A DNA stretch of 42,215 nucleotides. Source: Theionarchaea archaeon. Lineage in GTDB: Archaea; Methanobacteriota_B; Thermococci; Methanofastidiosales; SZ-28-30. The position numbers were made by a program, and so were the translations under genes. Of the stretch, positions 25,892 through 33,651 are shown piece by piece. The notes under the pieces were generated by a model. It was given only the letters and a program-made list of their open reading frames with translations, was not told the DNA's origin and made no database searches. The first letter of the stretch is position 1; each line of letters starts with the position of its first letter. The stretch lies in assembly GCA_018992685.1 (NCBI GenBank), contig JACVGT010000004.1, positions 1 to 42,215 of the forward strand, in the 5' to 3' direction.

Positions 25892-26288
25892 AATCCTGTG
25901 GATTGAGGATGAAGGAAATACTGATCTGATTCAGTATAAGCAGCCCCTGGTAGAGAAGGGACATGTAATAGATGTTGCTGAGACAGCCAAGGAAGCTTTC
26001 GACACAATGGATTGTATGAAATACGATCTCTACATTGTCGATCTGCTTCTGCCCCAGGAGGATGCGTTCGAAGAACACATTGAGCTCCCTGGTGTGGAAA
26101 TATTGAAGAAGATGATCCATCATTACAGGATAGACGCCAGCAAGATCGTTGTCTTCACCGTGGTCAATGATGAGGAGGTGCACAGGGACATTCGGCAGCT
26201 CGGTATCGGCCGAATTATCGTAAAGAGGTTGCAGGACATTGATTTTCTGAAAGTGGAAATCGACAAGATGATCGGAGGAGAGGGGTAA
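25884..26288 (+). CDS. Single-domain response regulator
   Basis: 134 residues consisting only of a receiver domain. The acidic pocket E8-D9-E10, the phospho-acceptor D53 in LYIVDLLLP, the VVFTVVND strand and the conserved lysine in IIVKRLQ are present. There is no output domain, so it must signal through protein contacts, perhaps to the membrane protein encoded immediately after it. ATG 25884 overlaps the kinase stop, so the pair is co-translated. Confidence 0.9.
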   Translation: MVRILWIEDEGNTDLIQYKQPLVEKGHVIDVAETAKEAFDTMDCMKYDLYIVDLLLPQEDAFEEHIELPGVEILKKMIHHYRIDASKIVVFTVVNDEEVHRDIRQLGIGRIIVKRLQDIDFLKVEIDKMIGGEG

Positions 26289-26289
26289 T

Positions 26290-27666
26290 GTGGTAGTCAA
26301 GAGGTGGAATGCAACAATCTTTTTCTTCATTGTTCTTACCATAGGCCTTGTTATTGTGACAATGTTCAAGTGGGACGGGAGAATCCCGTACCAGACTGAT
26401 TTGATACTCATCGGGTTTATTGGATCGCTCGCCACTATATCGGCTCTCATTTTCACGATTCCTCTCTTTTTCAGAAGTTCACGAGAAGGAACCATCTACC
26501 CCGGGACAGACGAAAACCTGGTTATTTGTTACTTGTTGATGTTCATACTGGGCATTTTTTCAAGTCTTCTTACGCTCTTCATTGAAAAGAATACGGGGGT
26601 TTTTGTAGGTTTTTTGGGCAGGGACTTTGAGCTAGGATTATTCTTTTTCAAGTTGAGTGTGGTCATCTTTTTGATCTGTCTTGTCTGGCTAGTTCCCTAC
26701 CTTTTCATATTCCTCAGGAGAGATTCGTTGAAAGTGATAGCTCATCTCAGGAATTCCATTCTTGACAAGGTGAGTCATGTCTCCCAGAGGGATGCGAGAA
26801 GGACAGAAGAGGCCATAAAGAAAGAGATTAACCGGTTAGAAAGGGTCATACTGCAGGTACTGAGCAGTCACAACTACATAGCACTGGACTATGGTATTTC
26901 GAGTCTCATGGACATAACGGGCACGATCATCGGGAAACCCAGAAAGCGTAGTAGATTCATGAGGATTCTTGAAAAAGCTTTGAGAGAGTCTCCCGCAAAC
27001 AATACAGTCGGGAATACCCTTCTAAAAGAGATCATGAGATCATTTCGTGATGTGAGCATTGCTTGTATTGAATGCAGGTCTGATGAGTATTCGCGGCGAA
27101 TTGGAAAGTACATGAAGGAAGTCATTATGGACGGACTGAGAACGAGACAGAATCTTGAATATCCAAACCTCGTATTGAATATTGAACGACTGGGAGCTCA
27201 AGCTGCGAGGAACAACCTTGAAGAGACCACAGATGAAATCCTCAACAGTCTCGGTCAAATAGGTGATCAGAGCATTACAGTCGATTTGCTTCGTTCTCCA
27301 ATTAAGGCTGTTCTTAAGGGTCTTCAAGAGATCGCAATCGTGTGTACAGAGGAGAAAATGGTCTGTCAATGTGCTACAGCGAGAACCCGGATTCTGGGAA
27401 TTGCGCGACGAGGGGGCGCACCCATACAAGAGGAAGCATTGAGACGGTTCTGGGTGGTGACTGCCTTCATGTACAGGAATATTCCGGAAATTACAGAAGC
27501 CAGCTACGGGCTGGAGACTATGTTGGGAAGAGAATTTGGCAGTCTGTTTTTTGAACAGCTTAACGAGTCACTCGAAATGCTTCATAGGGAAAGCGAATGG
27601 GTAAGAAAACGAATAGTCAGGGTGTTCATGAACTCAGCAGAATTCTCCACGATTCGTGCAGAGTAG
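26290..27666 (+). CDS. Membrane protein of unknown function in kinase operon
   Basis: 458 residues; GTG start with GGAGGAGAGGGG just upstream and one base after the regulator's stop. Four hydrophobic segments lie in the first 145 residues (8-26, 37-61, 78-101, 114-147). The remaining about 310 residues are a cytoplasmic helical region (ARRTEEAIKKEINRLERVIL and repeated helix pairs) without a motif I recognise. The layout is reminiscent of DUF2254-type membrane proteins but I would not assign it. Operon position makes it the likely target or partner of the regulator that lacks an output domain. Confidence 0.7.
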   Translation: MVVKRWNATIFFFIVLTIGLVIVTMFKWDGRIPYQTDLILIGFIGSLATISALIFTIPLFFRSSREGTIYPGTDENLVICYLLMFILGIFSSLLTLFIEKNTGVFVGFLGRDFELGLFFFKLSVVIFLICLVWLVPYLFIFLRRDSLKVIAHLRNSILDKVSHVSQRDARRTEEAIKKEINRLERVILQVLSSHNYIALDYGISSLMDITGTIIGKPRKRSRFMRILEKALRESPANNTVGNTLLKEIMRSFRDVSIACIECRSDEYSRRIGKYMKEVIMDGLRTRQNLEYPNLVLNIERLGAQAARNNLEETTDEILNSLGQIGDQSITVDLLRSPIKAVLKGLQEIAIVCTEEKMVCQCATARTRILGIARRGGAPIQEEALRRFWVVTAFMYRNIPEITEASYGLETMLGREFGSLFFEQLNESLEMLHRESEWVRKRIVRVFMNSAEFSTIRAE

Positions 27667-27804
27667 CTGAAGGAATCTGAATCGTGTGTGGGGTGCTGCA
27701 CTGAATTGTGTGATTACAACACCTACGTGGTCGGTTGATGAAAACCTGGACTACTCTCTTCTGCTCAGGCCCTCCCCGTGATGATCTCTATCGTTGTCCA
27801 AACA

Positions 27805-27813
27805 TTTTTATAG
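27805..27813 (+). promoter_or_regulatory. TATA box of second GNAT gene
   Basis: ATTTTTATAG, about 25 nt before ATG 27834. This spacing selects ATG 27834 (leaderless) over the ATG at 27735, which lies upstream of the promoter. Confidence 0.55.
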
Positions 27814-27833
27814 ACATCAGAACTGGGAAAACC

Positions 27834-28754
27834 ATGGACATAGAATATACATATCAGTGGAAGGAGGACTGCATGTCCCTTTTCAATCATCTCATCACTT
27901 CTGCTGAAGAGAAATTCGAGTTTGCTGAATGGTGGAGACTACGAAAGGAGTCGTTGGTGAATGGGGACATCGGGATAATAATGGCCAGCAGGGAGGGGAC
28001 TCCAGCAGGATTCATAACATATCTTGTTCAAGATGGTATTGGGAAACTTGAGGCGTGTCATGTTCTTGACGTACCTGAAAGGCAGGACATAGCTGTGGGG
28101 CTCCTTGAGCGAGGGATTGGACTCTTGAGGAAGCGAGACGATCTTATGGGTATTTCAGGTGAATTGTATTACATTGCAGGATCAATAGATCCCCTTGCTG
28201 AATACCTGAGAAAAGAAGGCGCCACTGTGTATATTCGCGTTGGCATGATCAGAGCACTTGATGATACGATACCTGTGCATGTGCTGCCCAAAGGGTACTC
28301 GCTACGAGAGTGGACATTCAATGACATACCTGAAGTAGCAGCGTTTTTTTGCCAGGCATTTGAGGATAGCATCGATCTGGTCTTCTGGGAGCACTTTGAC
28401 CACTTGGAAAAGGCTATCACTTATATTGAGAACGTTGCCAGCAGCACTGTATGGTCTCATGTACCCTTGACGAACGCGAGCATCTCCTATAATGGTCAGA
28501 TGTGCGCAGCAACATTGTGCGGTGTACCTGAGAAGAACAAAGGAGCAATCTACCTGGGTGTAATCCGTGAACACAGAAGAAAAAGATTAGGCAGCTTCTT
28601 GCTGGCGCAAGCACTCACAGCATTTAAGAATGCTTCTTTCAAGACAGTTGGCCTTGAAGTGACCCATCGCAATACGGCAGCATACCAGTTTTTCAGAAAC
28701 CACGGGTTCAGAGACAGTCATCGTCTTATCGGCTACACGTTTTTTTCACGATAG
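27834..28754 (+). CDS. GNAT acetyltransferase (two-domain)
   Basis: 306 residues. The second half is a clear GNAT domain: YSLREWTFNDIPEVAAFF at its start, GAIYLGVIREHRRKRLGSFLLAQAL as the acetyl-CoA loop, and NTAAYQFFRNHGFRD at its end. The first half (DIGIIMASREGTPAGFITYLV, LLERGIGLLRKRDDLMGI) looks like a degenerate GNAT fold without a clean R/Q-x-x-G-x-G/A loop. Same two-domain plan as the gene at 20289-21290, but not close in sequence. Substrate unknown. It lies just upstream of the second peptide locus, transcribed in the same direction but from its own promoter. Confidence 0.8.
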   Translation: MDIEYTYQWKEDCMSLFNHLITSAEEKFEFAEWWRLRKESLVNGDIGIIMASREGTPAGFITYLVQDGIGKLEACHVLDVPERQDIAVGLLERGIGLLRKRDDLMGISGELYYIAGSIDPLAEYLRKEGATVYIRVGMIRALDDTIPVHVLPKGYSLREWTFNDIPEVAAFFCQAFEDSIDLVFWEHFDHLEKAITYIENVASSTVWSHVPLTNASISYNGQMCAATLCGVPEKNKGAIYLGVIREHRRKRLGSFLLAQALTAFKNASFKTVGLEVTHRNTAAYQFFRNHGFRDSHRLIGYTFFSR

Positions 28755-29011
28755 GTTCTATTTCACATCACTTTGTCTTAAATCCTGCAGAGAAATAGGA
28801 AGCATCTACGGTTGTGGACTAAAGGGCATGTGGGGGTTCTACTGACCCAGACGTTCTCTTCATTCCGCAATGCAAGAATTGGAACAGGTGGCTTTAGGAA
28901 CATATCCCCGAACAGGATGATGTACTTTTCTTTTAATTTATATAGGTAGTGGGATATTTAAAGACTTTTTTCATATGCATTCTCACCTGAAATTACGACC
29001 CACTCTTGAGA

Positions 29012-29080
29012 ATGATTTTAGAAGATGAACTGGATTCATTCAAAGGATATCTTGACCGAATTGTTCCAAATTTCTCTTAG
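29012..29080 (+). CDS. Possible 22-residue peptide
   Basis: ATG 29012 to TAG 29080 encodes a short acidic peptide beginning MILEDELDSF. A TATA-like box lies about 55 nt upstream, but the ribosome binding site is poor (CTTGAG). It could be a decayed or alternative precursor for the downstream locus, or chance. Low confidence. Confidence 0.18.
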   Translation: MILEDELDSFKGYLDRIVPNFS

Positions 29081-29212
29081 ATAGTGTGAAAGCTCAGTAT
29101 TCTGTCAGTATGAGCAATTAGAATACTTGCATGTGAAACCAGTTTTCTTTTGAATTAGAAATAATAAACATAAATATCTAAAAAGACATTAATTCATCAA
29201 AAGAGGGAAAAG

Positions 29213-29222
29213 CTTATAAATA
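29213..29222 (+). promoter_or_regulatory. TATA box of second precursor gene
   Basis: CTTATAAATA preceded by the purine-rich GGGAAAAG (possible BRE). Start expected near 29243, leader about 47 nt. Shares TTATAAATACT with the promoter of the first precursor. Confidence 0.7.
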
Positions 29223-29290
29223 CTTAGGGTAATTCTAACAACGGAATCTAGGTCAGATTCTGTAGCACAAAATCAACGGAGGTGAAACCA

Positions 29291-29377
29291 ATGTATGCAA
29301 AACCCATGCTGGAAGAGATTACTGTTAGGATTACAGCTGACAAGTGGCTCATTAGTCTGCCTGCTTTACCCTACTAA
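29291..29377 (+). CDS. Short PqqA-like RiPP precursor peptide
   Basis: 28 residues. The ribosome binding site GGAGGTGA (29278-29285) sits 5 nt before the ATG, the strongest in this part of the window. The peptide starts MYAKPMLEEITVRI and ends DKWLISLPALPY. The M-x-x-K-P-x-[L/F] opening is like PqqA and other leaders read by PqqD-type RREs; the end with a C-terminal Tyr brings the mycofactocin precursor (ending Val-Tyr) to mind, though the sequences are otherwise unlike. Downstream genes supply a SPASM enzyme, a stand-alone PqqD, two B12 radical SAM enzymes, a protease and an exporter. Likely modified residues are W, L, P and Y of the last ten. It is an inference from context and signals. Confidence 0.75.
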   Translation: MYAKPMLEEITVRITADKWLISLPALPY

Positions 29378-29393
29378 GCCAACCAACGCTGTA

Positions 29394-29420
29394 TTTCTTT
29401 ACTTTCTATTTTTTTTATTT
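29394..29420 (+). terminator. T-rich partial terminator after precursor 2
   Basis: An eight-T run (29409-29416) inside a pyrimidine-rich stretch starts about 17-30 nt after the precursor stop. Archaeal RNA polymerase stops at such tracts. No promoter of its own was seen before the next gene, so this may act as a valve that gives more precursor than enzyme. Confidence 0.5.
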
Positions 29421-29473
29421 CCAATTAAAGAAATCTCTCTTAATCAGAATTCCTTGGATACTGGACGAGCCAG

Positions 29474-30613
29474 ATGAATGTACAGATGGCAGAAGAAAGT
29501 GGTGCAATGAACAAAGGTGGACTTAGTTTTGCGGACTGGGATGTCACCCCGCACTGTAACCTCAATTGCAGACACTGCTATGCAACATCTCTGTACAGAG
29601 GAAACCAGACAGAGCTGTCCACAGAGGAAATGATGTGCATTCTGGAGAATCTCTGTCGTCTGCCTGTTGCAAATATTGGGATGTTTGGAGGAGAACCTCT
29701 GCTCCGAAAAGACCTTGTACAGATAGTGCAGCAATGTGCCCATAAGAATTCGAATCCATATATCATAACCAATGGACTCCTTCTCACTCAGGACCGATTG
29801 GAATCGTTAATAGAAGCAGGACTCAAAGGCGTTGCAGTGAGTATTGACGGGGCCTCCGAAGAGACCTATTCATATATTCGTCGGGGAAGTGACTTTGGCG
29901 TGGTGACTCGGAATGTGTCAGTCATCAACACATATTCTCTTGAATCACTCGTGATGGACGTGGTCGTTTCAAAGATCAATGCCCACGAGATTGCAGCACT
30001 CATTGGGATGGCCAAGAACTTGGGGTTCACCCGGGTTATACTGGAAATGCTATCTTATCAGGGAAATGCAGCTACAATGGAACGCAGTGTTATCCTTTCT
30101 CCTCTGGAATTCATTCATCTCGCCGAGACTGTCGTTGAAACCCTTATTCAGCTTGACATGAGTTGTGAATTCGTTACCATGTTGTTCGCCATGCCCCCCT
30201 TGATTGACTACTTGAATGATAAGTATGATACTCATCTGCCAAGAGAGCCAAAGAAATGCGCCGCTACAATTTCAACTATATTCATCCGCGCTGACGGGAC
30301 TGCTTATCCCTGCAAAGGTGCAATCCCGGACATGACTCTCAAGGATCACGATGTATATGTCAGTCACGGCAGCAGTCTCCTCGAGAACAGTATTATCGAA
30401 ATCCTGGGCTCTGAGGATTTTGAGCGATTGTTTTATATGCAATCTCCAAATATGATAGCAGAATATCTCCCGAAATGCAGTGATTGTGATTTCTTCCCCA
30501 AAATATGCGTACCATGTCCGATTGCTGCCATGGACCCAGGGAAGGAATTTGCAGAGATCTGCGAGGACTATCCTGTAGGGAGGATTTGTGAAGAGATAAG
30601 GTGTATGAGGTGA
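29474..30613 (+). CDS. Radical SAM/SPASM maturase of peptide locus 2
   Basis: 379 residues. Radical SAM motif C28-NLN-C32-RH-C35 near the N-terminus, then MFGGEPLLRKDL, ITNGLLLT and AVSIDGASEETYSYIR, typical of PqqE/MftC-like SPASM enzymes. The C-terminal region has KKCAATISTIFIRADGTAYPC followed by CSDCDFFPKICVPC and ICEDY, sufficient for auxiliary clusters. There is no built-in RRE, which fits the separate PqqD-like gene 6 nt downstream. The start is uncertain: ATG 29474, 29486 and 29507 are all possible and none has a strong ribosome binding site. Predicted to act on the 28-residue precursor encoded just upstream. Confidence 0.88.
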   Translation: MNVQMAEESGAMNKGGLSFADWDVTPHCNLNCRHCYATSLYRGNQTELSTEEMMCILENLCRLPVANIGMFGGEPLLRKDLVQIVQQCAHKNSNPYIITNGLLLTQDRLESLIEAGLKGVAVSIDGASEETYSYIRRGSDFGVVTRNVSVINTYSLESLVMDVVVSKINAHEIAALIGMAKNLGFTRVILEMLSYQGNAATMERSVILSPLEFIHLAETVVETLIQLDMSCEFVTMLFAMPPLIDYLNDKYDTHLPREPKKCAATISTIFIRADGTAYPCKGAIPDMTLKDHDVYVSHGSSLLENSIIEILGSEDFERLFYMQSPNMIAEYLPKCSDCDFFPKICVPCPIAAMDPGKEFAEICEDYPVGRICEEIRCMR

Positions 30614-30619
30614 AAAGAA

Positions 30620-30895
30620 ATGGAAGATACAGCTAGACCAAAAAAGGTTCCACACGTCCGGCCGCGTGAACAGGGGGACGATCTGGCCCTCTTTAATGTG
30701 ATGACTGCCCAGTACTTTGTGGTCAACGAAGTTGGACGTGAGATCTGGAACCTCTGTACAGGCGAGCTTACTGTCAAAGAGATTGCGCAGGAAATTCACA
30801 CCAGAATAGAGGGTGCTCCTTCATTTGAAGAAGTCCTGACTGACGCCAAGGAACTGATTGAGGATTTGAAGAACAACAATCTGGTGACAGTCTAA
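30620..30895 (+). CDS. PqqD-like RiPP recognition element (stand-alone)
   Basis: 91 residues, the usual size of PqqD. Pattern: DDLALFNVMTAQYFVVNEVGREIW (beta strands and first helix), then LCTGELTVKEIAQEI and the winged-helix end LIEDLKNNNLVTV. PqqD proteins hold the precursor leader for the radical SAM enzyme. ATG 30620 has GAGGTGAA five bases upstream, 6 nt after the maturase stop. Position between a SPASM enzyme and B12 radical SAM enzymes makes it the shared peptide carrier of the operon. Confidence 0.9.
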   Translation: MEDTARPKKVPHVRPREQGDDLALFNVMTAQYFVVNEVGREIWNLCTGELTVKEIAQEIHTRIEGAPSFEEVLTDAKELIEDLKNNNLVTV

Positions 30896-30916
30896 CCAAA
30901 GAAGGAGGAGATCTGA

Positions 30917-32254
30917 ATGACAGACATTACCCTCGTAAATGCAGTGATCGGTGCAAGCAGAGGGCAGCTGGGCATTGGCCTGCTGTATATAGTTGCATCT
31001 CTGGAAGAAGCAGGGTATTCCGTGGAGTTCACGGACTACCAAAATGAGGATGTGAAGAGAAAAGCAGATCCAAAGGTGCTTGCGCAGTTTATGAAATCTT
31101 CTGCATCAGTTATCGGTATTAGTGTTTTCTGCAATGCACTGCCCTCCGTGATAAAGGCTGTGAACCTCCTGAAAGAGAGACAGGACGTAACAGTTATCCT
31201 CGGGGGACCTGCTGCCTCTGTGAGTACAGAACGAATCCTTGAACTCTCTGAGGTTGACATCGCAGTCATTGGTGAAGGCGAAAGGGCTATTGTGGAGATC
31301 ATGGAGGCTCTGGATACGGGCAGGTCCCTCGATTCAGTAAGGGGCATCTGCTACAGAGACAACGGCCACGTTGTAACCACACCGGAGCGAGAACGAATTG
31401 CCGATCTGGATTCCGTCCCCTTTCCGGCTTATCACCACATCGATTTTGGAGAATACAGGAGGGAGGCGAATCTGATAACCGCCAGGGGATGCCCCTTCCG
31501 GTGTACCTTCTGTGTCAAATCTATTTGGAAAAGCAGGAAAACATTTCGTTCTATTGAGAATGTTATAGAGGAATTACTGCAAATCGAAGGGAGTATTGAC
31601 AGGATCAATTTATCTGATGACACCTTCGTTCTTGAAAGGGAGAGAGTACAGGAATTCTGCGAACACCTCAAGAAAGAAGGCATTGACAAGGACTGGTCTT
31701 GCACGGGCAGAGTCGGCATGTTGCCGGATTCGCTCATGGAATCCATGCACCGCGCGGGATGCGATACCATGTTTCTAGGAATAGAATCAGGGTCGAGCTC
31801 TATCCTCAAGAAGATAAAAAAGGATTTTACCCCGGAAGAGGCAAGGAGAGATATTGCGCGGGCGAGACAGCACTTCGACAGGATTTACACGTCCTACATG
31901 TGGGGATTTCCTGAAGAGTCTCTGGATGATTTCTATGATACCATGATGTTTCAGATGGAAGATGTCCAGATTCCAGGAGTCCAGCCAGTCATGACCCTCG
32001 TGACGCCATTTCAGTCCACGACACTGTACAGTGAATATTCCCACACCATCAAATTCATGACAGACAACACATATAATGGGTCCACATTACCACCACCTGA
32101 AAGGCTGAGAGGCTATCCTGAACTAGAGGATCTGGTAAGGAAGAATCCAGATGTGTTCAGCTCATTCTATTATTACGAGAATGAAGGATTTGAGGAAAAA
32201 TGCACACTAGTTGACAAGATAAGGGAAAGAGAGAAGAGTGAGGGATCTGCATGA
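30917..32254 (+). CDS. B12-binding radical SAM enzyme A of peptide locus 2
   Basis: 445 residues. N-terminal cobalamin-binding Rossmann-like domain, about 1-150: GIGLLYIVASLEEAGYSVEFTDYQ, VIGISVFCNALPSVIKAV, TVILGGPAAS, IAVIGEGERAIVEIM. The DxHxxG base-off histidine motif is absent. The linker IADLDSVPFPAYHHI leads to the radical SAM domain with C192-PFR-C196-TF-C199 and FRSIENVIEELL. This is the B12-dependent methylase/rearrangement group (P-methylase, BchE and relatives). In a RiPP operon it would C-methylate or otherwise alter unactivated carbons. ATG 30917 has AAGGAGGAGAT; its stop overlaps the next gene as ATGA. Confidence 0.87.
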   Translation: MTDITLVNAVIGASRGQLGIGLLYIVASLEEAGYSVEFTDYQNEDVKRKADPKVLAQFMKSSASVIGISVFCNALPSVIKAVNLLKERQDVTVILGGPAASVSTERILELSEVDIAVIGEGERAIVEIMEALDTGRSLDSVRGICYRDNGHVVTTPERERIADLDSVPFPAYHHIDFGEYRREANLITARGCPFRCTFCVKSIWKSRKTFRSIENVIEELLQIEGSIDRINLSDDTFVLERERVQEFCEHLKKEGIDKDWSCTGRVGMLPDSLMESMHRAGCDTMFLGIESGSSSILKKIKKDFTPEEARRDIARARQHFDRIYTSYMWGFPEESLDDFYDTMMFQMEDVQIPGVQPVMTLVTPFQSTTLYSEYSHTIKFMTDNTYNGSTLPPPERLRGYPELEDLVRKNPDVFSSFYYYENEGFEEKCTLVDKIREREKSEGSA

Positions 32255-33651
32255 GCGATATACTGATTGTAAACTCGGGATTTGGTGAATATAGACCGGG
32301 TCTTCCCATAGGCCCCTTGGAGATAGTCTCTGTTCTGGAAGAGAATGGATTCTCGGTGGATTTCAAAGACTATCAACTTCATGACCCCACACACCACCCG
32401 GACCCGGATGAATTCTACTCCTTCATGAATCCCACATCAGACATTGTGGGTATCAGCGTCATCTGCAATGCACTGCCAACAGTCCTGGGTGCTGTGGAAA
32501 AGCTGAAAGAAGAGCATCCGGATACGCTGGTGATTTTGGGAGGACCTGCTGCCACCGATGTGGGAGGAAGGATCTTGGAGTGCTATCCTGTTGATGTCAT
32601 CGTCATGGGAGAAGGCGAATACACGACGGTGGAATTGGTGGAAGCCCTGCAAGAGGGGACTCCGCTGGATCAGATCAAGGGCATCGTCTACAGGGAGGAT
32701 GGCCGAGTCATAATCAACCCGCTGCGGGAAAGAATCAAGAACCTGGATTCCCTACCGTTCCCTGCGTATCATCATGTCAACTTTGCTGACTATCAGAAGC
32801 TGGCCTGCATTATGAGTGCACGTGGATGCCCTTACGATTGTGGGTTCTGCAGTGCGCATTCCATCTGGCAGCGTCACATGGAGTACAGATCAGTGGAAAA
32901 CATAGTTGAGGAAGTCCTGCAGGTGGCGGACGATTCCATCATGCTCGGATTCCTCGATGACACGTTTGTCATACAGAAAAAACGCGCTATGGATATTATA
33001 GATGCAATCCGCGCTGAAGGTGTGGACCTCCCCTATACATGCAATGGAAAAATAACGTTAATGGATGATGAACTCCTGATGAAACTCTCTGAAACAGGAT
33101 GTTTCCAGCTCTTCTATGGTGTCGAGTCCGGATCCAATAGAGTCCTTCAGATGCTGCATAAAGGACACACGATAGAACAGGCACGAGAGGTTATACGAAA
33201 GACCGTGACCTACAACTTTGAACGGGTACGTACCTCGTACATCTGGGGGTTTCCCTTTGCGACCCTTGAGGAGTTTTATGACACACTGATGTCCATGGGA
33301 GAGGACATTCGCCTCAAGAAGGCAGTTACCCAGATGTCACTTCTCTCTCCATTGCCGAGTTCGCCAATTTTCCAGGGGCACAGCCACCTCCTGAACTTTG
33401 ACGCCACAATTCAGTCCAGAGCCGGTGGTCTCCCGATCAAACAGTCGTTAAAGAACTATCCTCGTGTCATTGAAATGATCAAGGAACATCCGCATGTTTT
33501 TTCGAGTTTCTATTATTATGATCATCCAGAATTCAGAAAGAAACTGGAGACAATTTCCAAGATAGACTGGAAGATCTGGGAAGTTGAGAGTGAGGAGGAA
33601 CTCCTTAAAAAGAAACAGAATCCTGAGGCAAGAGGGGGATCAGAGGAATGA
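32251..33651 (+). CDS. B12-binding radical SAM enzyme B of peptide locus 2
   Basis: 466 residues, paralog of the gene before it. Cobalamin domain: LPIGPLEIVSVLEENGFSVDF, VGISVICNALPTVLGAVEKL, VILGGPAATDVG, VIVMGEGEYTTVELV. Radical SAM motif C193-PYD-C197-GF-C200 followed by SAHSIWQRHMEYRSVENIVEEVL. The DAH/N-terminal base-off motif is again missing. It ends in a lysine/glutamate-rich tail and overlaps the membrane protease gene (ATGA). Two adjacent, non-identical B12 enzymes suggest two methylations or two different carbon targets on the peptide. Confidence 0.87.
   Translation: MSDILIVNSGFGEYRPGLPIGPLEIVSVLEENGFSVDFKDYQLHDPTHHPDPDEFYSFMNPTSDIVGISVICNALPTVLGAVEKLKEEHPDTLVILGGPAATDVGGRILECYPVDVIVMGEGEYTTVELVEALQEGTPLDQIKGIVYREDGRVIINPLRERIKNLDSLPFPAYHHVNFADYQKLACIMSARGCPYDCGFCSAHSIWQRHMEYRSVENIVEEVLQVADDSIMLGFLDDTFVIQKKRAMDIIDAIRAEGVDLPYTCNGKITLMDDELLMKLSETGCFQLFYGVESGSNRVLQMLHKGHTIEQAREVIRKTVTYNFERVRTSYIWGFPFATLEEFYDTLMSMGEDIRLKKAVTQMSLLSPLPSSPIFQGHSHLLNFDATIQSRAGGLPIKQSLKNYPRVIEMIKEHPHVFSSFYYYDHPEFRKKLETISKIDWKIWEVESEEELLKKKQNPEARGGSEE

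Larger units (their letters stand above)
28755..29290. other. AT-rich intergenic region before peptide locus 2
   Basis: About 535 bases. It contains a TATA-like GATATTTAAAG near 28952-28962, a tiny possible ORF at 29012-29080 and the promoter of the second precursor. No larger gene is visible. Confidence 0.5.

Noticed and set aside
28870-28920. 16-residue ORF between GNAT gene and precursor 2
   Set aside because: No ribosome binding site and no promoter at a sensible distance.
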